A DNA stretch of 7,246 nucleotides from Dehalococcoidales bacterium. GTDB taxonomy: Bacteria > Chloroflexota > Dehalococcoidia > Dehalococcoidales > RBG-16-60-22. Where the stretch lies: NCBI GenBank assembly GCA_030639445.1, contig DAOWCR010000056.1, positions 1 through 7,246 on the forward strand. The letters run 5' to 3'. The notes beneath the pieces were generated by a model. It worked only from the letters and a program-made list of their open reading frames with translations, was not told the DNA's origin and did not search any database. Position 1 is the stretch's first letter. Every line of letters begins with the position of its first letter. Shown one piece after another: positions 1-5,641 of the stretch. The translations under genes and the position numbers were made by a program.

Positions 1-2
1 AA

Positions 3-269
3 GAAGAATTACAGAGGATTAAAGAGACCAAAGATAGGCTATCGCACATTGCTGATGCCGAGATTAAACTAAATGAGTTCTGCCAGAGAGTGCGGCAAAA
101 CCTGGATAATGCAACTATTCAGGATAAGAGGCTTGCCCTTGAAGCACTGGATATCCGGGTCACATCTTCCACTCAGAGTATAGACATCAAGGGCATAATA
201 CCCGTAGAATTTCCCACTTTGCCTTCATCATCAACCGATGTTACTACCATTGCACAAACATCGGCATGA
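3..269 (+). CDS. Large serine recombinase, C-terminal end only (partial, 5' end outside window)
   Basis: An open frame enters from the left edge and ends at TGA 267-269, giving 88 residues. The first part is a charged, heptad-like helix (begins EELQRIKETKDRL), then a segment reading FCQRVRQNLDNAT, then DKRLALEALDIRVT and a short beta-type ending IDIKGIIPVEF, closing with a Ser/Thr-rich tail. This order (coiled coil, 'FC..V...L..A....KR.ALEAL.I.V', 'I.G.IP.E') matches the extreme C-terminus of large serine recombinases that follow the zinc-ribbon domain. Such enzymes catalyse integration and excision of phages and genomic islands. The catalytic domain lies outside the window, so activity cannot be judged. 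Base composition is visibly A+T-richer than in dnaN. The last 26 bp overlap the 3' end of dnaN on the opposite strand. The family assignment rests on recognition of the tail only; a degraded copy is possible. Confidence 0.72.
   Translation, partial: EELQRIKETKDRLSHIADAEIKLNEFCQRVRQNLDNATIQDKRLALEALDIRVTSSTQSIDIKGIIPVEFPTLPSSSTDVTTIAQTSA
235..264. repeat. Perfect 8-bp inverted repeat at the recombinase/dnaN junction; candidate attachment site
   Basis: CCGATGTT (235-242) and AACATCGG (257-264) are exact reverse complements separated by 14 bases. The dyad contains the dnaN stop codon (244-246) and lies just before the recombinase stop (267-269). Large serine recombinases recognise imperfect dyads of about 40-50 bp with a 2-bp crossover core, so a dyad next to the recombinase gene where base composition changes is a plausible attL or attR. 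No T-run follows on either strand, so it does not look like a normal intrinsic terminator. The attachment role is inference. Confidence 0.4.
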
Positions 270-1359
270 TGACGTGGAGGTAGTTATCCGAGCCTACCGG
301 GCGGAGAACCCCGGGACTGGAAGGATTGGTGGTTTCCAGGGCCACCTGCGCCTCGTGGAGCACGCTGAGCACGTCGGTGAGGTACTTGCCGTTAAAGGCA
401 ATCTTGGCTTCCTCGCCTTCCACGGTGGCATCAATCTCGCCGACATCGTCGCCTATCTCCTCCGAGCGGGCGGACACCGTTACTTTACCCGGTGTTATCA
501 CCAGGCGGACAATGCCGCTGCCGTCTCGGGCAAAGATTGAGGCGGTCTTGGTCGCCCTCAGGAACTCGGCCACGCTGACTACCATCCGGGTATTGCGGCT
601 CTGGGGGATAAGCTGGTCATAGTTGGGGAAAGTGCCCTGGACAAGCTGCGAGACCACTTCGATGTCCTTCAGGCGGAAGAGAGCCTGGCCCTTACCGGGA
701 TTTACCGTTATCTCAATGGCCTCTTCCTGGTCGGCTATGAGCCGGCTTAGCTCGGACAGGGTCCGGGCGGGGATAATGACCTCTGTTTTCTGGCTGACCT
801 TGTCGGCGAGGGGCAGCTTGTAGACGGCCAGTCTGAAACCGTCGGCGGCGGCCAGGGTCAGCAAATCGCCCTCGAACTGGGCGTCAACTCCGGTGAGTAC
901 CGGGCGGGACTCCTCCATGGCGGCGGCGAACACCACCTGGTTGGTGCCCTGCTGGAAGGCCGCTACTTCAATCCGGGTGGTAATGCCTTCTTCCACCGTG
1001 GGTATGGGCGGAAAGTCTTTGGCATCAATCCCGCTGATGCGCGCCTCAAACCGGGCGCATTTCAGCTCCAGGGTCTTGGTCTTGGGAGAGAGGCTGATGT
1101 CAATTTTGTCGCTCGGCAAGGAACTGATGAACTCGGTGAGAAGTCGGGCGGGAACCGTAATCGCGCCTTCTTCCGCCACTTTGGCCCCAATCCAGCAGGT
1201 AATCGCCATTTCCAGGTTGGTGGCGGTAAGTTTAAGGCGGGACTGGTCAGTGGCCAGGAGGATGTTGTTGGTTATGGGCAGGGTGGTTCTGGTGGCGACG
1301 GCCCTCCCGACGATGTTGAGTCCCCGGTTCAGGTTTTCCTGCAGACATGATAGTTTCAT
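244..1359 (-). CDS. dnaN: DNA polymerase III beta subunit (sliding clamp)
   Basis: This 371-residue protein has the normal length of bacterial beta clamps, the ring-shaped homodimer that tethers replicative polymerase and repair factors to DNA. Three clamp folds span roughly residues 1-120, 128-247 and 250-371. Typical signatures are SRPVLTG (151-157), ADGFRLA (172-178), GTFPNYDQLIP (242-252), FNGKYLTDVL (322-331) and SPGVLRPVGSDNYLHVIMPM (348-367). The ATG at 1357-1359 has an AGGGGGT ribosome site 6-7 bases upstream. After MPM the chain ends FVQW, where many clamps end in R-L/I. In E. coli the last residues help form the client-binding cleft, so this ending is worth noting. Its 3' end overlaps a convergent recombinase gene by 26 bp. 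It has its own promoter and is not next to dnaA in this window; moaC is upstream. Identity is secure. Confidence 0.97.
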   Translation of the reverse strand: MKLSCLQENLNRGLNIVGRAVATRTTLPITNNILLATDQSRLKLTATNLEMAITCWIGAKVAEEGAITVPARLLTEFISSLPSDKIDISLSPKTKTLELKCARFEARISGIDAKDFPPIPTVEEGITTRIEVAAFQQGTNQVVFAAAMEESRPVLTGVDAQFEGDLLTLAAADGFRLAVYKLPLADKVSQKTEVIIPARTLSELSRLIADQEEAIEITVNPGKGQALFRLKDIEVVSQLVQGTFPNYDQLIPQSRNTRMVVSVAEFLRATKTASIFARDGSGIVRLVITPGKVTVSARSEEIGDDVGEIDATVEGEEAKIAFNGKYLTDVLSVLHEAQVALETTNPSSPGVLRPVGSDNYLHVIMPMFVQW

Positions 1360-1393
1360 GGTGATACCCCCTAAATTACGTTATTGGTTGATT

Positions 1394-1422
1394 AGTATAT
1401 AACATTACTTGGTTATATTCAA
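1394..1422 (-). promoter_or_regulatory. sigma70-type promoter of dnaN
   Basis: On the minus strand, TTGAAT (-35, 1417-1422; 4/6 match) and TATACT (-10, 1394-1399; 5/6 match) are separated by exactly 17 bases. They lie in an A+T-rich gap between moaC and dnaN. The expected start near 1387 gives a leader of about 28 nt that includes the AGGGGGT ribosome site at 1367-1373. This makes independent transcription of dnaN likely. Confidence 0.6.
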
Positions 1423-1491
1423 GAGTTATGATTCCTTTTCCCTATTCAGTTTTTCTAATGAAGCCAATATTTCTCGATATGAACGAAAAAT

Positions 1492-1968
1492 TTAGGCAAG
1501 GTCTATCGTGCCGCTTTTACCACCACTTTTGCTGACCAGGCGGATATTTTCTATTTTTATACCCCGGTCCACGGCTTTACACATGTCGTAGATGGTCAGG
1601 GCGGTGATGGCGGTGGCGGTAAGCGCCTCCATCTCCACTCCCGTTTTGCCGGTGCTCTCTACCGTGGCGGTAATCTCTATCGTGCTCTTTTTCTCATCCA
1701 GACGGAACGCAATATCAGTTTTACCGATAAGAACGGGATGGCACAGTGGTATTAAACCAGGCGTCTGTTTGGCGGCCATGATGCCGGCCAGCTGGGCTAC
1801 GGACAGGACGTCCCCTTTGGCCATCTGGCCTTTCTTTAACAGCTTAAAAGTGGCCGGCTGCATCCTGACGGTGCCTTTAGCTACCGCCTGGCGGTGAGTA
1901 TCCGGCTTGCCGGTGACATCTACCATGCGGGGGCGGCCGGCTTCATCTAAATGTGTCAGCTTTGCCAT
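1492..1968 (-). CDS. moaC: Cyclic pyranopterin monophosphate synthase (molybdenum cofactor biosynthesis)
   Basis: This 158-residue protein is the usual size for MoaC, which with MoaA converts GTP to cyclic pyranopterin monophosphate: MoaA makes 3',8-cyclo-7,8-dihydro-GTP and MoaC rearranges it. Family motifs are RMVDVTGK (14-21), LIPLCHP (72-78), KTGVEMEALTA (108-118) and YDMCKAVD (127-134). The last carries the Asp128 and Lys131 expected in the active site, and the C-terminus has the flexible SGGKSG segment (148-153). The ATG at 1966-1968 is preceded by AGGGGGT, which lies within the last codons of moaA. Only two bases separate the moaA stop from this start, so the genes are almost certainly co-transcribed and perhaps translationally coupled. 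All expected catalytic positions are present; identity is secure. Confidence 0.97.
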   Translation of the reverse strand: MAKLTHLDEAGRPRMVDVTGKPDTHRQAVAKGTVRMQPATFKLLKKGQMAKGDVLSVAQLAGIMAAKQTPGLIPLCHPVLIGKTDIAFRLDEKKSTIEITATVESTGKTGVEMEALTATAITALTIYDMCKAVDRGIKIENIRLVSKSGGKSGTIDLA

Positions 1969-1970
1969 AA

Positions 1971-2948
1971 TTAACCCCCTACCTGAGAGAACGGCCGGCC
2001 CTGGGGTACGCGGCCATCGGCCAGGCGGTGCCGCAGCGGCTTGCGGGCAACCGCCTTTTCAATCAGGCTTTTCAGTTCCGTGGAAGATATGCCGTTGCGC
2101 AGGGGCTGTCTCAGGTCTATTTCCTCCTCGCTTAACAGGCAGGGGCGGAGCTTGCCATCGGCGGTCAGGCGCAGCCGGTTGCAGTGGAAGCAGAAATGCT
2201 CGCTGACCGGCGTAATAAAGCCGATGGTGCCTTTCGCCTGGGGCAGACGGAAGTATTTCGCCGGTCCGTTGCCCCTAACGGAACAGGGCTCCAGTTCCCC
2301 CAGGGCGGCCAGGCGCTGCTTTATCTCGGTGAGCGGGATAAATGGCGAGCTAGGGGTGTTTTCGCCAAAGGGCATGTGCTCGATAAAGCGTATGTGCCAC
2401 CCATCGTGAACCGTCCTGGCGGCAAAATCGAGTAATTCGTCGTCGTTGACGCCGGGCATGACCACCACGTTAATCTTGAGCGGGTTAAGCCCTGCGGACC
2501 GGGCGACTTCGATGCCTTTCTGTACCTCGTCAAGACGGCTGCCCCGGGTAATCTGCTTGAATTTGTCCGGCTTGAGCGTGTCCAGGCTCACGTTAACGCG
2601 CCGCAGGCCGGCCGATTTCAGCTCCGCGGCATAGTAGGCCAGCAGAGTGCCATTGGTGGTCAGCGAGATATCGTCCATACAGTCCAGTTGCACCAGCATC
2701 CGGACCAGTTCGGGAAGACCGATTCTGACCAGCGGCTCGCCGCCGGTAATCCTTATCTTGTTGATACCCAATCCGGCCGCGGTGGCCGCTACGTCGTAGA
2801 TTTCCTCGTAGCTCAGAATATCGGCGTGCGGCATCAGGCGGATGCCCTCGGCGGGCATACAGTAGCGACAGCGCAGGTTGCAGCGGTCAGTTACCGAGAT
2901 GCGCAGGTAGTCTATCGGACGCTGAAAAGAGTCAGAAAGGCCGGTCAT
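1971..2948 (-). CDS. moaA: GTP 3',8-cyclase, radical SAM enzyme (molybdenum cofactor biosynthesis)
   Basis: This 325-residue protein matches MoaA in length and layout. The radical-SAM cluster motif CxxxCxxC is at Cys23, Cys27 and Cys30 within TDRCNLRCRYC. The SAM-binding TGGEP stretch is at 68-72. A second 4Fe-4S cluster is bound by Cys253, Cys256 and Cys270 in HFCFHCNRLRLTADGKLRPCL. GPAKYF (228-233) matches the usual GPA.Y. segment. The chain ends in Gly-Gly, the conserved tail that inserts into the MoaA active site. It cyclises GTP using 5'-deoxyadenosyl radical chemistry. The ATG at 2946-2948 has a modest AGG about 9 bases upstream. It lies 49 bp downstream of rdgB and directly before moaC. 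No moaB, moaD, moaE or moeA is in the window, so the rest of the pathway must be encoded elsewhere if present. Confidence 0.97.
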   Translation of the reverse strand: MTGLSDSFQRPIDYLRISVTDRCNLRCRYCMPAEGIRLMPHADILSYEEIYDVAATAAGLGINKIRITGGEPLVRIGLPELVRMLVQLDCMDDISLTTNGTLLAYYAAELKSAGLRRVNVSLDTLKPDKFKQITRGSRLDEVQKGIEVARSAGLNPLKINVVVMPGVNDDELLDFAARTVHDGWHIRFIEHMPFGENTPSSPFIPLTEIKQRLAALGELEPCSVRGNGPAKYFRLPQAKGTIGFITPVSEHFCFHCNRLRLTADGKLRPCLLSEEEIDLRQPLRNGISSTELKSLIEKAVARKPLRHRLADGRVPQGRPFSQVGG

Positions 2949-2997
2949 AGATAATACCTGCTCCCGTGGTTTTTCGTGTCCCGTTTCATCAGCATAT

Positions 2998-3600
2998 TTA
3001 CGGTTCCCTTAACCTCTCCAGTGCCCGGTATACCTGTCGGGCGGCCTGCCCCCGGTGGCTGACCTGGTTCTTCCGCGCTAACGGCAGCTCGGCCATGGTC
3101 TTGTCCCGCCCGGGCAGGTAAAAGACCGGGTCATAGCCAAAGCCATAATCGCCCCTCGGGGTGAAAGTTATCAAACCCGGACACTCGCCGGAGCAAAATT
3201 CCACTTTGCCGTCCGGTGTCGCCAGGGCGAGCACGCACCGGAAGCGGGCGGTGCGCTTCTCCCAGGGCACTTCTTTAAGCCGCGCCAGCAGGTAATCGAC
3301 TCTCTCTCTATCCGAGGCGTTTTCCCCGGCATAACGGGCGGACAGCCGTCCCGGCTCCCCGCCTAAGGCATCGACCTCCAGCCCCGAATCATCCGCCAGG
3401 GTTATCAGCCGGCTTTCGGCGGCCAGGAGCGTCGCTTTTAACCGGGCATTTTCCTCCAGGCTTTCACCAACCTCGTTAACGACCACCCTGATACCCTGCT
3501 CCGCCAGTGTCGTCAGCCCAACGGGAAGGTCAGCCAGCAGGCTGTTGAATTCCCGCACCTTGGCCTGGTTGTTTGTCCCCAGAAGGAGCTTATCTTGCAA
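2998..3600 (-). CDS. rdgB: XTP/dITP pyrophosphatase (RdgB/HAM1 family)
   Basis: This 200-residue protein is a housecleaning nucleotidase that hydrolyses dITP, dXTP and XTP to monophosphates, keeping deaminated purines out of nucleic acid. Substrate-loop GTNNQAK is at 8-14, ENARLKA at 50-56, the metal/catalytic segment LADDSGLEVDAL at 68-79 (Asp70, Asp71), LSARYAG at 86-92, GFGYDPVF at 153-160 and SHR at 181-183. All are expected for the family. The start is TTG at 3598-3600: GGAG lies 5 bases upstream, the methionine-lysine-rich N-terminus lines up with relatives, and no ATG or GTG occurs in frame just upstream. It follows the GYD gene by 26 bp and precedes moaA by 49 bp, consistent with one transcript. 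Identity is secure, the start slightly less so. Confidence 0.95.
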   Translation of the reverse strand: MQDKLLLGTNNQAKVREFNSLLADLPVGLTTLAEQGIRVVVNEVGESLEENARLKATLLAAESRLITLADDSGLEVDALGGEPGRLSARYAGENASDRERVDYLLARLKEVPWEKRTARFRCVLALATPDGKVEFCSGECPGLITFTPRGDYGFGYDPVFYLPGRDKTMAELPLARKNQVSHRGQAARQVYRALERLREP

Positions 3601-3626
3601 CCGGACTCCAAAACAATGCTTAACCG

Positions 3627-3902
3627 TTACCCGGTAAGCTCGTCAATAGACATGGCTGCCATGGTCATCGTCTGAATGGTGCCTCTGGAGCCAAGTTCCA
3701 GGGCCACTTTGGAGATGGTCTTATTGTCCGGAGCTTCCAGGATATTGATAAAGTCGTAGGGGCCCAGAAGGGCATACTGGGCCAGTATCTTGGCCCCCAT
3801 GGCCTCGACTTCCTTGTTGACCTCGCTCAGCCGCTTCGGGTTTCCCTTCATGGTCTTCCTTCCCTCGTCAGTCAGGGACGTTAACATGACATAAATTGCC
3901 AT
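3627..3902 (-). CDS. GYD-domain protein, small alpha/beta protein of unknown function
   Basis: This 91-residue protein matches the GYD family. An N-terminal strand (IYVMLTSLTDEG, 3-14) is followed by a charged helix. Then come a segment with Tyr-Asp, LGPYDFINILEAPD (46-59), and a second helix-strand unit ending in RGTIQTMTMAAMS (73-85). The name motif G-Y-D appears here as G-P-Y-D. The fold resembles dimeric alpha-beta barrels of the ferredoxin-like kind. The biochemical role is unknown in the family and should not be guessed from the neighbours. The ATG at 3900-3902 has a near-perfect GGAGGTG ribosome site 5 bases upstream, so it is probably well translated. It is the first gene of a probable GYD-rdgB-moaA-moaC operon, with a promoter just upstream. 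Confidence 0.85.
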   Translation of the reverse strand: MAIYVMLTSLTDEGRKTMKGNPKRLSEVNKEVEAMGAKILAQYALLGPYDFINILEAPDNKTISKVALELGSRGTIQTMTMAAMSIDELTG

Positions 3903-3934
3903 AGTTTCACCTCCGGCTTCTCTAGGTAAGTATT

Positions 3935-3963
3935 ACTTTACTCCTCGCGGCGGGCTCAGTCAA
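3935..3963 (-). promoter_or_regulatory. sigma70-type promoter of the GYD-rdgB-moaA-moaC operon
   Basis: On the minus strand, TTGACT (-35, 3958-3963; 5/6) and TAAAGT (-10, 3935-3940; 4/6) are spaced by 17 bases. They sit between the cobO stop and the GYD start. Expected transcription begins near 3928, leaving about 25 nt of leader with the strong GGAGGTG site. The -10 is weak, so confidence is moderate. Confidence 0.5.
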
Positions 3964-3980
3964 GACCCATAGAAGGGTCT
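3963..3980 (-). terminator. Short hairpin after cobO, weak terminator candidate
   Basis: AGACCC and GGGTCT (3963-3968 and 3975-3980) form a perfect 6-bp stem with a 6-base loop, 11 bases past the cobO stop. No U-run follows, and the hairpin abuts the -35 box of the next operon. It may only slow polymerase or protect the 3' end; a canonical intrinsic terminator is not evident. Confidence 0.25.
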
Positions 3981-3991
3981 AACCTGGTACT

Positions 3992-4525
3992 CTAGTACTC
4001 AATCCCTTTTCTGGCTTTTATGCCCTTATCATAAGGGTGCTTTAATTTTACCATTTCGGTGACCAGGTCCGCCATCTCGATTAACCTGGCGTCAGCATAG
4101 CGGCCGGTGAGGATGAGCTCCACCTTCTCGGGCTTGTCCTTAACCAACCTGATTACTTCATCCAGTGCCAGGAGCTTATGGTCCACGGCAACGTTCACTT
4201 CATCCAGTATCACCAGGTCGTATTTACCGCTGAGCATGGCCTCGCGGGCTGCCGCTAGGGCTAATTTTGCCTGCTCGATTTCCTCGGGCTTGAGGTAGGC
4301 CGGGTCGGTGAAGCATCTGAGGCCGAAGCTGGCAACATCAACATTGGGCAGCTTGGACAGGGTGCGGAACTCACCGTAGGGGTACTTACCCTTCATAAAA
4401 AAAATAATACAGACCTTCAGCCCGTGACCCAGGGCGCGGAGGATTGACCCCAGGGCCGCCGAGGTCTTGCCTTTCCCGTTGCCGGTGAAGACCTGGACCA
4501 GGCCGGTGACGCTTTTTTTTACCAA
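3992..4525 (-). CDS. cobO: Cob(I)yrinic acid a,c-diamide adenosyltransferase (corrinoid adenosyltransferase)
   Basis: This ATP-dependent enzyme attaches the 5'-deoxyadenosyl group to the cobalt of corrinoids, in coenzyme B12 synthesis or salvage (CobA/CobO/BtuR family). From the chosen start it has 177 residues. The N-terminal P-loop is GNGKGKTS (15-22), followed by the strand KVCIIFFMKG (37-46). The Walker-B-like VILDEVNVA is at 105-113, LILTGR at 137-142, and the C-terminus ends HPYDKGIKARKGIEY as in relatives. The start is TTG at 4523-4525, with GGAAGGAG ending 5 bases upstream. The frame could open at an ATG at 4586-4588, but that codon lies inside the tRNA gene and adds residues with no family match. 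The tRNA-Leu 3' end is only 35 bp upstream and no separate promoter is visible, so the two probably share a transcript. No other B12 genes are in view; salvage is as likely as synthesis. Confidence 0.94.
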   Translation of the reverse strand: MVKKSVTGLVQVFTGNGKGKTSAALGSILRALGHGLKVCIIFFMKGKYPYGEFRTLSKLPNVDVASFGLRCFTDPAYLKPEEIEQAKLALAAAREAMLSGKYDLVILDEVNVAVDHKLLALDEVIRLVKDKPEKVELILTGRYADARLIEMADLVTEMVKLKHPYDKGIKARKGIEY

Positions 4526-4560
4526 CGCTTCTCCTTCCGTATCAAAACTCAAGATACCGG

Positions 4561-4645
4561 TGGTGCCGGGAGTGGGACTCGAACCCACAAGGATTGCTCC
4601 GGCGGATTTTAAGTCCGCTGCGTCTGCCTATTCCGCCACCCCGGC
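4561..4645 (-). tRNA. tRNA-Leu(UAA), 3' CCA encoded
   Basis: The minus strand folds into a complete type II (long variable arm) tRNA of 85 nt. The acceptor stem GCCGGGG pairs with the 3' strand UCCCGGC (one G-U pair). The anticodon stem GCGGA/UCCGC encloses a 7-base loop CUUAAAA, giving anticodon UAA, which reads UUA leucine codons. The variable arm is GGA-GCAA-UCC, and the T arm GUGGG-UUCGAGU-CCCAC has the universal TTCGA. The discriminator is A and the CCA end is encoded (4561-4563). It lies immediately upstream of cobO on the same strand. Confidence 0.97.
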
Positions 4646-4654
4646 ACTAGAGTT

Positions 4655-4683
4655 ATTGTAGCTACTGGCGGTGTGGGCGTCAA
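4655..4683 (-). promoter_or_regulatory. Strong promoter of tRNA-Leu (and probably cobO)
   Basis: On the minus strand, TTGACG (-35, 4678-4683; 5/6) and TACAAT (-10, 4655-4660; 5/6) are spaced by 17 bases. The -10 ends 9 bases before the mature tRNA 5' end at 4645, so the transcript would begin only 2-3 nt ahead of the tRNA. The position and quality fit a stable-RNA promoter. Confidence 0.75.
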
Positions 4684-4854
4684 GGTTGGCCCCCGGGTAT
4701 TTTTTCCGCCGATGGCTTTTACAAAATATTTATAAATTCTGGCGTAATTTTATCTTTTATTTATGTTTCGCATCGTATCCTGATAAAAGGATAGGACAAC
4801 GAGAATAGGGTGGTGAGAGCGGAGGACGCCGCCCAGGCCCCGGGATGAAAGAAA

Positions 4855-4888
4855 TGAAGGTGTTGTTCCCTTCACTTCGGATAAGTGA
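4855..4888 (+). promoter_or_regulatory. Two mutually exclusive short hairpins in the leader of the receiver gene
   Basis: TGAAGG (4855-4860) pairs with CCTTCA (4869-4874), and TCACTT (4872-4877) pairs with AAGTGA (4883-4888). The stems share bases 4872-4874, so only one can form fully. The second ends 4 bases before the GGGAGG ribosome site (4893-4898). Each stem is only 6 bp, so a regulatory role is speculative. No clear promoter is seen further upstream. Confidence 0.25.
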
Positions 4889-4904
4889 GTTCGGGAGGCG
4901 ACTT

Positions 4905-5288
4905 ATGATGGCGAGTAAAAAACTGGTCCTGGTCGTTGACGATGAACCTTCGGTGTGTAATGTGCTGCGGCGTATTTTGAGGATAGAGGGATACCGGGTA
5001 ATAACGGCGGCCGATGGCGAAACCGCAATCCATCTGGTCAAAGAGAAAAATCCCGAGGTAATCCTGTTAGACATTAATATACCGAAGATAGATGGTCGGG
5101 AAGTATGCCGGAGAGTTCGTGCATCTTACCCCGCGACCAGAGTAATTTACTATAGTGCCGATGCAGAGTTAATCGCGTCATTCAAGTCAAAGGAGCTTCC
5201 CGGTGAGGCTGATGCCTATATCGCCAAGCCGGGGACCATTAAGGAAATATTGTCTACTATAAGTCGGCTGCTTCCTGACTCCCGCTAA
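4905..5288 (+). CDS. Orphan single-domain response regulator (CheY-like receiver)
   Basis: This 127-residue protein is one receiver domain with no output domain. The acidic pair Asp12-Asp13 lies in VLVVDDEPS, the phospho-accepting Asp56 in EVILLDINIPKIDG, the switch Ser84 in VIYYSA, and Tyr105 and Lys108 in DAYIAKPG. All five conserved positions of a working receiver are present. It should take phosphate from a histidine kinase, but none is nearby, so the partner and output are unknown. I chose ATG 4905: GGGAGG ends 6 bases upstream and the next codon is also ATG. An in-frame ATG at 4845 has no ribosome site and would add 20 residues unlike any receiver N-terminus. The gene stands alone on the + strand, divergent from tRNA-Leu. 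Family certain, specific role not assignable. Confidence 0.92.
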   Translation: MMASKKLVLVVDDEPSVCNVLRRILRIEGYRVITAADGETAIHLVKEKNPEVILLDINIPKIDGREVCRRVRASYPATRVIYYSADAELIASFKSKELPGEADAYIAKPGTIKEILSTISRLLPDSR

Positions 5289-5391
5289 TTGCGGTCGGTA
5301 TATCAGGTTTCCACTCACCATCGGGGCATAAAGCCTCAAGCTGTCTTCCAGGCATACCGGACTAATGGGAAATCAGAGATTAAGGGAGGTA

Positions 5392-5419
5392 TTGACAATC
5401 ATCAAAATAAGACTATAAT
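5392..5419 (+). promoter_or_regulatory. Perfect-consensus sigma70 promoter of the small membrane protein gene
   Basis: TTGACA (5392-5397) and TATAAT (5414-5419) both match the consensus 6/6, with a 16-base spacer, one short of the optimum. The expected start near 5426 leaves about 27 nt of leader with a GGAGGG ribosome site at 5440-5445. This is the strongest promoter visible in the window and predicts high constitutive transcription. Confidence 0.85.
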
Positions 5420-5452
5420 TGAAGTCATAATAAATAGCCGGAGGGTAGCACC

Positions 5453-5641
5453 ATGGGTCTGAAGGTATTTAGTGTCTCGGAATTTCTGGTTTTTCACCTT
5501 CTGCTCGTTGGCGGGCTGGTCCTGGTCACGATTGGACTGCTTCAGGGAGCCGCCGTCTTGAATGTCATCGGCATCTGGGCTATTGCCTTGGGACTTTGCT
5601 CGGGACTGAGCATCGCCTTGAAGAAGCTGACCGCCAAATAG
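5453..5641 (+). CDS. Small two-helix membrane protein, unknown function
   Basis: This 62-residue protein is not one I recognise. After a short amphipathic start (MGLKVFSVSEF) there are two hydrophobic stretches, about residues 11-31 (rich in Leu, Val, Gly) and 34-55. The gap between them is very short, so it should form a helical hairpin in the membrane. The C-terminus is basic (KKLTAK), which favours a cytoplasmic location, and by symmetry the N-terminus would also be inside. There are no catalytic-looking residues and a single Cys49. GGAGGG lies 7 bases before the ATG, and a perfect-consensus promoter precedes it. The gene is monocistronic and converges on azlD. The combination of ribosome site, promoter and sensible membrane topology makes it a real gene, but no function can be proposed. 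Confidence 0.82.
   Translation: MGLKVFSVSEFLVFHLLLVGGLVLVTIGLLQGAAVLNVIGIWAIALGLCSGLSIALKKLTAK

Noticed and set aside
893..1402. Long + strand open frame opposite dnaN
   Set aside because: It is the antisense shadow of a certain gene, with no ribosome site and no recognisable protein features.
1469..1491. Imperfect A+T-rich inverted repeat just after moaC
   Set aside because: The pairing is interrupted and weak, with no GC-rich stem, so a terminator call is not supported.
2972..2992. Hammerhead-ribozyme-like core (CTGATGA then GAAA) on the minus strand between rdgB and moaA
   Set aside because: The bases between the two boxes cannot pair to form stem II, and no flanking stems I or III are evident. 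Chance match.
4526..4588. N-terminal extension of cobO to the ATG at 4586-4588
   Set aside because: The extension is translated tRNA sequence and unrelated to the family. The TTG at 4523-4525 has a proper ribosome site and the expected N-terminus.
4845..4904. Longer receiver protein starting at ATG 4845
   Set aside because: No ribosome site precedes it, and the extra 20 residues do not belong to a receiver fold. ATG 4905 has GGGAGG at ideal spacing.
4757..5074. 105-residue minus-strand frame across the receiver gene
   Set aside because: Low-complexity Ser/Arg-rich translation opposite a clear receiver domain; a shadow frame.
5295..5359. CGGTAT ... ATACCG inverted repeat downstream of the receiver gene
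   Set aside because: The arms are 6 bases and more than 50 bases apart, with no compact stem or U-run; likely chance.
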